A stretch of DNA of 64,000 bases from Coix lacryma-jobi var. lacryma-jobi (taxonomy: Eukaryota; Streptophyta; Magnoliopsida; Poales; Poaceae): the NCBI GenBank assembly GCA_009763385.1, contig CM019825.1, positions 118,539,131 through 118,603,130 of the forward strand, read 5' to 3'. The notes under the pieces were generated by a model. That model saw only the letters and a program-made list of their open reading frames with translations. It had not been told where the DNA came from and did not search any database. Shown piece after piece: positions 23,031-32,889 of this stretch. The translations under genes were made by a program, and so were the position numbers. Numbering within the stretch: the stretch's first letter is position 1; each line of letters opens with the position of its first letter.

Positions 23031-24272
23031 TCAACTGCTATCAGGGACTTTCTTTGCATCAGGCACTGACATCACTTGTTGGTGGCTATTCTGTAGTGAC
23101 TGGGTTGTGGCTACTTCCTTGAGTCGGTTGTTGACCTTTTTGGGGCAGGATCTTACGTAGTGTCCTTCCTGTCGACAAAGATAACATCTTCCTTTGGTTG
23201 GATCTGCTGCGGTAGAAGTGTTGTTTGATGTGCTGCCATCTTGCTGACTCAGAGGATTGACTTTTACCAGTTTATTCTGCTTCTTAACTCGCTTCCGTGG
23301 TTGGAACTCTTTGTAGGTGATTGTCCATCCATCTATGCAAACCTCATGTGGAAAGTTCTTAATTGGAGGAGCTTCTAAATGCTGCTGATCTAGGCTTGTC
23401 TGAACAAGAGTTGGAACTGGATGTGATACTGGAGTAGAACTCAATTGTTGGTGACGTATCAACGGTGGCTCGAATGAATTTGCTTTCCTTTTCTTATCTT
23501 CCTTGACTTCACCACTTGGGTTCGCTTTGACCTCATCCTTGGTTGACTTCTCTTGAAGACAAGAATTCCCATAATGCTTGCAACAAAAACATCGATCCTG
23601 AACCTCTTGCACCTTACTACTGCTATCTCCCAACAGACCTGCTTCACATTCATTGGGTGATAATGGCATACCTTGATATTCAATCCTTTCGCCTGATGGT
23701 GTTCTTAAAAACACTGAACGTCGGGAATAAATGACCTCACTTTTATGACCCCTTAACCATCCATGTCCAAGGATAACATCGATTCCGGAAAGTTCCAAAA
23801 CATTCAGCTTCACTATGAATTCACTCTCCTTTATCTGGACTCTAACATCTCGGCATACACGGTTTGTCTCAACTTCTCCAGTTGGTGTACGAACTACTAT
23901 GAGCTTCTTTGTTGGCCATTCCCTTATCTTCAGGCGAGCTACAAACTTGACAGAGATGAACGAGTGCGAAGCACTAGGGTCAAAAAGAACCATGGCAGTT
24001 ACTGAATTGACTGGGATCATGCCATACACTGCTTTCTTTGCTCCATGAATAGTGGTCATATCCACATGCCTCAACTTTCCATAAATGTAATCTTGCTCCA
24101 CTTCAACACCTGGTAACTGTTCTTTATGGCTTCCTTCCATGTTGGTTGGTCCGTGTGTTGCGTTTTGTTGTTGCGTCATTTTTCCCAGGTCTTGACTTTG
24201 CATAGCGATCAGCTTCCGTTTGTTAACTGCGGTCAGAGACGACATAGCTTGGTCAACGATCCATTCAATCAT
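23031..24272 (-). CDS. Gypsy-derived protease-like domain followed by a zinc knuckle
   Basis: The frame is also open upstream into the LTR fragment, but the element-like part begins about the Met at 24272. First comes an aspartic protease-like domain homologous to the one at 20380-22026: YGMIPVNSVTAMVLFDPSASHSFIS, IDVILGHGWLRG, SGERIEYQGM. The active site is D-P-S-A instead of D-S/T-G-A. Then follow a cysteine cluster (CFCCKHYGNSC), a basic Lys/Arg region (PRKRVKKQNK) and a zinc knuckle CYLCRQEGHYVRSC near the C-terminus. Protease before knuckle is the reverse of normal gag-pro order, and no capsid domain is present. It may be a rearranged gag-pro fragment or an extra element-specific protein. 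Function unknown. Confidence 0.6.
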   Translation of the reverse strand: MIEWIVDQAMSSLTAVNKRKLIAMQSQDLGKMTQQQNATHGPTNMEGSHKEQLPGVEVEQDYIYGKLRHVDMTTIHGAKKAVYGMIPVNSVTAMVLFDPSASHSFISVKFVARLKIREWPTKKLIVVRTPTGEVETNRVCRDVRVQIKESEFIVKLNVLELSGIDVILGHGWLRGHKSEVIYSRRSVFLRTPSGERIEYQGMPLSPNECEAGLLGDSSSKVQEVQDRCFCCKHYGNSCLQEKSTKDEVKANPSGEVKEDKKRKANSFEPPLIRHQQLSSTPVSHPVPTLVQTSLDQQHLEAPPIKNFPHEVCIDGWTITYKEFQPRKRVKKQNKLVKVNPLSQQDGSTSNNTSTAADPTKGRCYLCRQEGHYVRSCPKKVNNRLKEVATTQSLQNSHQQVMSVPDAKKVPDSS

Positions 24273-24309
24273 CTTATAGCAAGCAACATAAATAAGACAA
24301 AAGTCAAGA

Positions 24310-25347
24310 CCACAAGTATAGCAACAAGTGATATAGATCCCAAGTCTCATGATCAATGTAACATAAATAATGAATAGCATAAAACGGTAAATAATGAACA
24401 TGTTAACCAACAAAAGTCATAATCTTTACGTCTTCAAGGCCGCTCGTGTCCTTGAGCAAGGCTGATATATCAGTTTAATAAACTTTGCGCAAAGGTGTAC
24501 ACTTTCACTGCGAGACGTGAATTGCCCTTTTGCCCGAGGTGATCAGCCTCTTAACCCACTACCAAGGAAGGTCGGCAGGGTTCACGATGTAGCCTTTCAA
24601 AGGTTCGTCTAACAAGTTAGGGCCGCTAGGTTTCCCCATCAATAAGCACGAATCTCCCCTCCAAGCGGTGACTAACAAAAGACAAAATGCACCAACTTGG
24701 TCGGCCAAGACCATACAGATCGGAGCCCCTCTTGCGCCTTTCGGTAACCTCTAACAAGCTAGAAAAGGTCCTCATATTGAGCTAAAGCCAGAGCCATATA
24801 ACCCCCAACAGTTGCACTGTAAATCCCGAAGGTGCTCGTACAGATAATTTCTTAAGTTGCTAATAAGTCATTTTTATCATTCGATGCATACATTAATTAA
24901 GTAACATGATCATGATTGCGAAAAGAACACTCGATTGCTATACTTGCCTTAAACTCAAGATCCTTCTTCTGTTGACTTATATACTTCCAAAGGTTGACTC
25001 TTGATCTTGAACTCTTGATCACGAACTTCTTCTTGATCACTAACGTACAACTCACCGACTGGACATACGATCACAGAACACCACACAAGCATCCAATAGC
25101 AGTCATGCAAAGCAAACATAGCCTATAATTAGAACAATACACCAATAAATAAATAAATAAATAAATAAATAAAATAAAGAGTTTTGAAAACTGATCTACG
25201 ATTCGCTATGAACACACAGACGCGAAGATCACTCTAATCGGAGCTATAACGGAAAAGATATAAACTAAACAAGATACAAAACCCTAGTTACTAGATTAGT
25301 TTTAACTCAAATTTTAATTACAGAAAACAGTACTGAAAGTTATATAG
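24310..25347 (-). mobile_element. Partial 5' LTR of the nested gypsy element
   Basis: It matches 17434-18462 of the 3' LTR almost base for base, differing by 9 bases in an AAAT repeat (near 25145-25176). It lacks about 300 bases of the 3' LTR end and about 1.7 kb of the 5' end. The right edge is followed by a short duplicated scrap (AAAACCCTAGTTACTAG, 25348-25364). Confidence 0.88.
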
Positions 25348-25775
25348 AAAACCCTAGTTACTAGCTTAGTGCTATACTATGAGCAATCATTATTTACGAG
25401 CGGTCTTGACATAGCTTGATCACTAAGCATCAAATCCATTCAATCATCTTATAGCAAGCAACATATGCATATATATATATCCAATTCAATCAACTCATAT
25501 GCATCCAAATGAATATGATCAACTAAGATATACCTTAGTAGCCCATGATCATCCAAAAGCAAGCTTCAACTCAATTTGATTGCAAGCCTTCGAATATTCC
25601 AATCTACCACCACAACTTGATCTTTTGCTCTTGTTCGTTGTAGCACTTGGACTTCACTCTTTTGTCTTGGCATTGGGTTTGGATAGCACTAAGCTTCATT
25701 ACTTGACTCAATCATATAATGATCAACATGGAACAAATTGAATCAAGCCTCCAATGCCATGGTACCTACACACAA
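25348..25775 (-). mobile_element. Noncoding internal sequence of the gag-only Sirevirus, after gag
   Basis: AT-rich sequence joining the gypsy breakpoint to the gag stop. It includes an (AT)n run at about 25467-25480 and a 32-base segment (25434-25465) identical to 24259-24290 on the other side of the LTR fragment. Confidence 0.5.
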
Positions 25776-27644
25776 TCATCCACTTTTTGATGGTACCCAA
25801 ACTAGTTTGGGTCCTCTCAAGTTAGGAGCAACATACTTAGGCATAGCCTTAGTATGAGTAGCAGGATGAGTTGCAATAGTATCCTTAGAGGTACCATTTT
25901 CATCCTTTCTAAGCACAATATTATCATCAATTGAAATAGGCTTAGAAGTTTTACCTAGGGGACATGAATTAGCCATGTGTCCCCTTTCCCGGCATGAGTA
26001 GCAAACTCTCTTTGATTGAGCCTTTTCTTCCTTGCTCAAATGTTGCTTCTCATTGCCTTGCCTCTCATGAGTTGCTTGAGCCTTCTTCTCAAGCTTGGTA
26101 GGACACTTCGAGGCAAAGTGTCCCATGTCACCACACTTGTAGCACTTGATGTGAGCCAAATCTTTCTTCTTTTCTTCATTCTTGCTCATCATCATCTTGG
26201 CATCATGGATATGAGTTGGATGCCTTGCTCTTCCGCCCCTTCTGGTTTTCTTCTTCTTCATCAAGTCACCATCATGATGGTTGTTCTTGATTTGAACTTG
26301 GGGCTTCTTCTTGTTGGGGCAAGCTTTTGCAAGATGTCCCATCTCATGGCATTGATAGCACATGAAATGAGATAGCTTTTCTTGTTCTTGCTTCTTCATT
26401 TCTCTTTCATGTCTTCTCTTGCCCCATCTCTTGCCTTTGACATTGCTTTTGTCAAAGCCAATGCCACTCATGTCACCATAGCTTCTTTGATTTTTCATCA
26501 TGTGCTCATGGGTGACCTTTGATCTACACCACCTCTCTAACTTGTTGCTCAAGTTCTTCACTTCACTTTTGAGCTCATTGTTCTCCTTCAAAATGTTAGT
26601 CTCACAAGACAAGGAAGTAGAACAAGCATCTATATGTGAAGAACATGGCACAGATAATAAACCTTCACAAGAGGTGGATACATGCTTCTTCTCTACATCA
26701 CAAGGGTTAGCACAAATATGTGATTGATCATTTGACCCAAATGATGAGCTCTCACTAGTTTTAGTTTCTACATTAGAAAGCTTCTTAGTGAGAAAAGCAT
26801 GGTCTTGTACCAAGTTATCATGAGCAACACCAAGTTCCTCATGAGTCAATTTTAGCTCCTCATGTGAACAAGTAGTAACATAAAGTAGATGCTTTTGTTG
26901 TTCACATGCATTCTTTAGAAATGAGTTTTCATTTTTCAATTTCATTGTTTTTGCCATCTCATTTTCTAAAGCTTTAGCAAGTCTACATACAAGCTCAAAA
27001 TTTGGATCATCACAATCAACAACCACATTAGCAATTGATACCTTAGTGTCACCATGTGACATGAAGCAATGTGATGTAGTAGAAGAGCTTGTGGAGACAT
27101 CACTCTCATAGTCGTCATCATCATCATCATCAAGTGAGCATGGAGTAGAATCATTAATTGCATCACTTGAGCTCGGCCCATCATCAACAATCTTGTCAAG
27201 TGAACTTGCGGATTGATCATCATCATCATCACTTGAACATGAGGTGGAGCAATCCTCCACAACCATCAAGTTGTGGTCATGCTCAACATCCTCATGCGCC
27301 TCCTTCTTGGGCTCATCAACATCATCATCGGAGATCACCCCATATTTCTCATTGAGATAAATCCAAATCTCATGGGCGGACTTCAAGTCCATGATCTCAC
27401 CAAATATGTTATCCTCCATAGATTGATAGAAAATGTTAGTAGCTTGGCAATCGAGATGTAGGCATTTCTTTTGCGCTTGAGTTGCATTCTTTCTATCCAA
27501 CACAAGAGAAAGGCCCAGATCTACGATCCACCACATTTGAGGACTAATAAACTTAAAATTACATATCATCCAATTTTTCCACCGTGCAAAGTGTGTGCCA
27601 TCAAAAATGTGTGGACACTCAACATCTAGCCCATAAGTCGCCAT
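25776..27644 (-). CDS. Sirevirus-like copia Gag with three zinc knuckles (622 aa)
   Basis: The start is the Met of MATYGLDVECPHIFDG, 39 bases past the primer binding site; the upstream open frame lies in the LTR and is ignored. The N-terminal 100 residues are a copia capsid-type domain (FDGTHFARWKNWM ... SAHEIWIYLNEKYG). It is followed by a long acidic, serine-rich stretch with poly-Asp runs and a coiled-coil-like region (about 250-400). Then come three CX2CX4HX4C knuckles: CYQCHEMGHLAKAC, CYKCGDMGHFASKC, CYSCRERGHMANSC. The protein ends GPKLVWVPSKSG; autonomous Sireviruses carry a similar WVP motif just before protease. It would package element RNA into particles. The frame is intact. The expected middle part of the capsid (UBN2) domain looks missing after EKYG, replaced by acidic sequence. 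Confidence 0.87.
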   Translation of the reverse strand: MATYGLDVECPHIFDGTHFARWKNWMICNFKFISPQMWWIVDLGLSLVLDRKNATQAQKKCLHLDCQATNIFYQSMEDNIFGEIMDLKSAHEIWIYLNEKYGVISDDDVDEPKKEAHEDVEHDHNLMVVEDCSTSCSSDDDDDQSASSLDKIVDDGPSSSDAINDSTPCSLDDDDDDDYESDVSTSSSTTSHCFMSHGDTKVSIANVVVDCDDPNFELVCRLAKALENEMAKTMKLKNENSFLKNACEQQKHLLYVTTCSHEELKLTHEELGVAHDNLVQDHAFLTKKLSNVETKTSESSSFGSNDQSHICANPCDVEKKHVSTSCEGLLSVPCSSHIDACSTSLSCETNILKENNELKSEVKNLSNKLERWCRSKVTHEHMMKNQRSYGDMSGIGFDKSNVKGKRWGKRRHEREMKKQEQEKLSHFMCYQCHEMGHLAKACPNKKKPQVQIKNNHHDGDLMKKKKTRRGGRARHPTHIHDAKMMMSKNEEKKKDLAHIKCYKCGDMGHFASKCPTKLEKKAQATHERQGNEKQHLSKEEKAQSKRVCYSCRERGHMANSCPLGKTSKPISIDDNIVLRKDENGTSKDTIATHPATHTKAMPKYVAPNLRGPKLVWVPSKSG

Positions 27645-27682
27645 CCTCTCGGGTCGGTGAAGACCACAAATGAGAGACCTCG

Positions 27683-27694
27683 GCTCTGATACCA
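27683..27694 (-). other. Primer binding site (initiator Met tRNA) of the gag-only Sirevirus
   Basis: On the - strand TGGTATCAGAGC follows the 5' LTR end by two bases. It is complementary to the 3' end of plant initiator Met tRNA, the usual copia primer. Confidence 0.92.
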
Positions 27695-27696
27695 AT

Positions 27697-30159
27697 TGAA
27701 GGAATCGAGATGGCGGACTAGAGGGGGGGTGAATAGTCCTTTCTAAAATTAATCGCACCGGCTAACCGAAACAAATGCGGAATTAAAACTATCGGTCTAG
27801 CCAAGACTACACCCCTCTACTTATACTCTATGACACCTTATAAAAAATCCTAAACAATGCAAATAAGGTGTCGGGCTAGCTAGAGCTCACCTAAACAATT
27901 CTAGCTTGCAAGGTTACACAAACCTAAGCAACTAGTACTCAATCAACCGGGGAGCTCCTACACATGCCACTAAGCAAAAGCACAAAGCCTAAGCTCACTA
28001 GCAATGCTCAATAACAAGGCTACACAAGCCAAATTAGAGATCTCAACTTAGCTACACAAACTAAGCAATGTGACTAGCAAGACTACAAGTCAACTAGTCA
28101 CTCACGGGATTAACTTCTATGCTACACAAGCTAAGAAGGTAACTAGCATACTACACAAGCTAACTAGTTACAAGAGCAACTACACTAGCACAAGTATATG
28201 AACAAGTAAATACAAGCTAGTGAATGGAGTTTGCAAACCACCGAGAAGATGAACACGAAGATGACACGGTGATTTTTCTCCCGAGGTTCACTTGGTTGCC
28301 ACCAAGCTAGTCCCCGTTGTGTCGACCACACACTTTGGTAGTTCGGCGGCTAATAGGCACCACACCTAGCTCGACACTCGAGCGCCGCAAGAACTCACCC
28401 ACAAGTGAGGGTAACTCAATGACACGCTCTACTAGAGTTGCTCTTCGCGATCCCCGCGGGGCGAGCACAATGCCCCTCACAATCCTTCTCCGGAGCCACG
28501 CACAATCTTCACGCGGGCTTCACGACGGAGACTCGATCACCAAGCCGTCTAGGAGGTGGCAACCTCCAAGAGTAATAAGCACCACCGGCTTGCAACACGG
28601 ACACCTAGTGCCACTCGATGCTATCTCTCAAAGCAACGCACTAGGATCACTCTCTCACACAATCGGATGAGCACTAAAGCATATGTGTGTTAGAGGGCTC
28701 ACAAGCACATCCACACAAGCCACCAAGGCTTTGGAGTGCTCCAGCAACTAGCCCAAAACCGGCCTCCACTCCTATTTATAGAGGGGAGCGACCAACTAGC
28801 CGTTTCCCCTTTCCTGCGCCTCGGTCGGTAGTACCGACCCCCCTTGGGCGGTACTACCGGCTTAGTCAAACTAGCCGTTTACTCACATCCCGCTGATTAA
28901 GGCGAAGCATCGACTCTCTGGTCGGTACCTCCGAGGTCGGTAGTACCGAGGTAATGGTGGTACTACCGCCAGGCCATTTTCAAATCTACAGAGAGCCTCG
29001 CGAAACTTGGTTACTACTGGCCATAGGTCGGTACCACCGCGGGCGGTAGTACCGAGGTTATGGCGGTACTACCGCCAGGCCAAAACAAGCCACATCCAGA
29101 GAGGCTGCAAACAGCCCTCTTGGGTTGGTACTACCGACCACCAGGGTCGGTACCACCGACCACACCAGCCTGCACTCCCCGCGCTAGAAAGGCCATAACT
29201 CTTCACTCCAAACTTCGATTTTGATGATCTTGGACATTTTGGAAAGATTATTTAGAGGGCTACACATCCCACATGAAAACAAGATCCAAAACTCAAAGGA
29301 TTAGAACAGAATTCCAATCCAAGATCCATCGCTTCTCTTTTTCAACCAAAGCTTTCTCCGAAACTTCTCCGAGTTGATCCAAATCAACTCCAACACCTTC
29401 TCCTTTGCAAAAGTGCCAACACCACCAAGTGTACACCAACATGTGCATGTGTGTTAGCATTTTCACATACATTTTTCAAAGGATTTTCACTTGCTCTCAC
29501 CACGCCAGTCGATCCTAACAACATCGCAAAGTTAGATCGCTCAAGTGGCACTAGATGACCGATATGCAAACAAGTTTGCTCCTCTTGATAGTACGGCCAT
29601 CTATCCTAAACCCGGTCATAAACTTCTCTACACACCTATGACCGGTGAAATGAAATGCCCTACAATTATACCTTTGCCTTGCGCATTCCATTCCATCTCC
29701 TTCGGTGTTGATGCAACACATGCACCAACCTATCATCAAATGATATGATCCACTTCATATCATCACATGGCCTCCACGGTCCATCGATCTTGACATCACT
29801 TGCTTTTCACCATCGCTTCGGTCCTTCGGCGCCAAGTCTTGCTTAAGCCTCCCGACACTCGGTACCAACGGCTTCAAAGCCTCCAACTTGCCCTTCACCT
29901 TTGCAACCAGTCCATCAAACCAAGTCTTGCCTTGATCTTCACCATCTTAGCCACATGACCACATGTCATGTTTCATGTGCATTAAGCTCCTTCTTCACAT
30001 GTGTGAGCCTTGCAATATCTTCCAAGCCATTTCTCCTCTATGGCATATGTTGCTCACACATGATCACCTATGGACTAATCACCTGTGTAATTCACTTCAA
30101 ACACCATTAGTCCACCTAAAGTTGTCACTCAATTACCAAAACCAAACTAGGACCTTTCA
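27697..30159 (-). mobile_element. 5' LTR of the gag-only Sirevirus (2463 bp)
   Basis: Near-identical partner of 12037-14502, with TG...CA ends and the primer binding site immediately inside. It is followed on the right by the second GCAGC duplication (30160-30164). It carries the same TATA box and palindrome cluster. Confidence 0.92.
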
Positions 30160-30164
30160 GCAGC

Positions 30165-31301
30165 GTCCAATGGCCCTGACACCGGCGCGTCCGATGCAGG
30201 CGTTTTCAGCCCAATGGCTGACTGACTTGTGTGGCCTATATATGTGGCTTGGCTGGCTCACTTGAGTTCTCTCTTGCACATTTTGATCCCTAAGGATTCT
30301 TGTGAGGACAACCAAGCCTCCCCACTCATCTCTAGTGTTGATTTGATCATTTGCTAGTGAGATTGAGTGATCTAGTGCTAAGATTTGAAAGAGTTCGTTC
30401 TAGTGGCACTAGTTCTTCGCATCAGCTTTGAGTTTCTTGTTACTCTTGGCATTTGTCGGTGCCTAGACGGCTTGGAGGCGTTTCGGTGGAGTTGGCAAGA
30501 TTGGTGATTGTTCTTGACCACCACCATTCGATTGTGAGGGGTTTTCGACCTATTCCCCGCCGAAGAGGCGAAAGGCACCATTACTGGATTGTTGGTGTCA
30601 TTGAGCTACATCTCTTGTGGTAGATTCTTGTGGGGCTTGTGTAGCTTGGCGTGGTGCCAATTACCCACCAGATCACCAAGAGTTGGTCGATATAATGGGG
30701 AGTAGCATGCCGGCAAGCACGTAAAGCTCGGGATAAATCTTCGTGTCCCGCGTGCTTGATTGTATTGGGTTGATCACTTCATTGATTGAACTTCATTATA
30801 TCTCTTGGTGATTGGCTCTACATTTTGGGATTCTCTCCGGTTATTGGTACTTCAATAGTCGTTTCCGAAGGCTCGGTGAAAAGCTCCCTACTAGCTCTCT
30901 TGTTTTTTACATTCATATTTATTGAGCTAGTCTATTGTATTCGTTGTACAATTCTTTTGTTAGACATATCTTGTGTAGATATTGTATCTTGTTCATACTT
31001 CTTGTATAGATAGCTCTTTGATTACTAGTCTATCTTGTTCATAGAATATACTTGTGTAGATCATTTTTTGTTAATCTTTCTAGTCTAAGATTTAGTTGTG
31101 CCAAATTTATGTCTCTAGTTTTGTTTAATTGATTGTGTGACATAGAGATATTAGGTAGAATTGTTGGATAGGTGACTTGCAACACATACATTAGGCTAGT
31201 GCAAAAAGTTTCGTCATATATGTTGCTAATAGCGTTTTTCTAAGTATTATATAGATTTTTAGTTAGACTATTCACCCCCTTCTAGCCATTTGAACCTTTC
31301 A
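30165..31301 (+). mobile_element. Solo Sirevirus-like LTR, right half
   Basis: It resumes the LTR broken at 12036 within the GCGTCCGATG palindrome cluster. A TATA-like CCTATATATGTGG lies at about 30235. It ends TATTCACCCCCTTCTAGCC...CCTTTCA, a typical Sirevirus LTR end. No primer binding site follows. Confidence 0.7.
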
Positions 31302-32752
31302 ACTATGCCCTCCACGTCAGCACAAGGCAGACCCGTGACTAGCCATGGTGGTGGTCTTGCCGCACCACCATACACGGTGTGGTACCATGCACAGATGCTT
31401 GGATGGTGCGGCCAATTTTTTTTAAAGAAATATAAACAGTGTTCTTTTTAAAATTTTATTTTTAAAAAGATTAAAAATAGGGTTTTGCTATATTTCAGGT
31501 GCCTGAAATGTAACATTTTTTCAGGCGACCAAAGGATCTACATCCAATGGTGGGGATCTGCTGCAATTGTTTCTGTCATTCAGCCACTTATCGGGTCCGC
31601 AAATCAACCCGCCAAACCTACCAGGCCCGCCAAACCTTAACGGACCCATGAACCGATACCCGCTAACTAGAGTTGGTGCTCATTTGGGCCCAACTGCAAC
31701 TACCTGATGTAGGTCTGTCCTGATCTTCCATGAGGTAACTGGTAAGTTCAATTGGTGGAGATCTCGACGTTGGTGATCTAGCTTCAAATCAGACACGATT
31801 CGAACCCTGCAACCGTTACACCACGGCTCGTTTGGTTATCAACCAAGCACAACTTGATTGACCTCGCCAAGAACACAAGCAAGAAGGTAAAGCACGCAAT
31901 CTGATGGACGCAAGACCTAGACGACGACGGCGGCTAATTATAGTGTCTAGGTCGTCGCCCCTGCTGGACACACCTCTAATGGGCTCTAAGACGATACACA
32001 GCCCAACAGACCAAAAGACGGTGTCGCAGCACCCTGGTAGATTCTGGACGCTGAATTGTTTCGACGATTCCCGTTGACTAAAAATGAATTTTGACGTGAG
32101 ACCAAAGTCATTGGTTAGCTTATCAAATTATCTTTCCAAGCATATCTGGTTCGTCAAAAACGGAGTCCGTATGCGTCCGGGCGTTGATTTTACCCAGGAC
32201 TGCTCCTGAAATCCGAGATGGACTCCGACTTGAGTTGGACTGGCCCTCCACCATGAAAAACTCGAGTTGGATGTCATCGCTGGTACTCCTCGTCTCCTTG
32301 ACTTGTACATGACAGAGTGATGTCCTCATCACTACCAGCCCAATAAACAGACATAGAAGCATACTTAGAAAATAATAAAATTGCCACTGCACCCTCCAGC
32401 AAGAAACAAAGGTACACGCCGATGAATTCCAAAATACAAATATAAAAATTGCACATTTCAAACGATGCAAATACTATTTGTTGTTAATGCAATTGTACTA
32501 TTATGTATATAATTACAAAATTTGACTCATGCATGTGGAGCCCGCTGACAGTATTAAGCTCAAATAAAAAAGGCTAGAACCATATTCACTTCTAGTTATT
32601 AGTTATCACGTGTGTTCATACTAAATAGGCTCAAGTATGAGGTTGTCAAATGAGTCATTTACCTTTTCCATTACATCAAGATATTGTTCAACCAATTTAC
32701 TGACTTTTTTATGCAATGTCACTTGCGATGGATGTGACTCAACACCAGGAGC
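31302..32752. other. Undefined repeat-like DNA, no gene recognised
   Basis: I see no coding exon. A 12-bp-stem hairpin (GCTATATTTCAG, 31487-31514) also occurs at 47490-47517. The part from about 31790 to 32260 resembles an LTR or leader of an unclassified gypsy element. A pair CCTAGACGACGAC / GTCTAGGTCGTCG at about 31916-31956 forms an inverted repeat. Confidence 0.4.
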
Positions 32753-32880
32753 GTTGGATATAATGGAACCATATCTCGTTCCTACAGAAATAACAACAAA
32801 GTGAACTCTCAAAAAAGTTGGACATAATGGAATCATATCCAATTCCTACAGAAATAACAACAAAATGAACTCTCAAAAAA
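32753..32880. repeat. Two-copy 64-bp tandem duplication
   Basis: 32753-32816 and 32817-32880 are the same unit (GTTGGAYATAATGGAAYCAT...CTCAAAAAA) with few changes. It directly precedes the LTR at 32890. Confidence 0.85.
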
Positions 32881-32889
32881 GTGACCAAG

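Larger units (their letters stand above)
17140..25347 (-). mobile_element. Nested gypsy element lacking reverse transcriptase and integrase, 5' LTR truncated
   Basis: On the - strand the order is: partial LTR (25347-24310), protease-like plus zinc-knuckle frame (24272-23031), about 1 kb noncoding, gag plus second protease-like frame (22026-20380), polypurine tract, and full 3' LTR (20181-17140). No reverse transcriptase, RNase H or integrase is visible. The LTR belongs to the same broad family as 40790-43258. No target duplication can be confirmed because the 5' LTR has lost both ends. Confidence 0.75.
12037..30159 (-). mobile_element. Gag-only (non-autonomous) Sirevirus-like copia element, 18.1 kb including a nested gypsy element
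   Basis: Two near-identical LTRs (12037-14502 and 27697-30159), a perfect 5-bp target duplication, a primer binding site for initiator Met tRNA (27683-27694), a gag gene (25776-27644) and a polypurine tract (14503-14518) define a complete element on the - strand. There is no protease, integrase or reverse transcriptase: between the gag stop and the 3' LTR lie only about 3 kb of AT-rich noncoding sequence, interrupted by a gypsy element (17140-25347). It fits the class of terminal-repeat retrotransposons that keep only GAG. It would depend on enzymes from a full Sirevirus. Confidence 0.88.

Noticed and set aside
32123..32470. 115-codon - strand frame
   Set aside because: No recognisable domain, overlaps other frames, and lies in repeat-like DNA.
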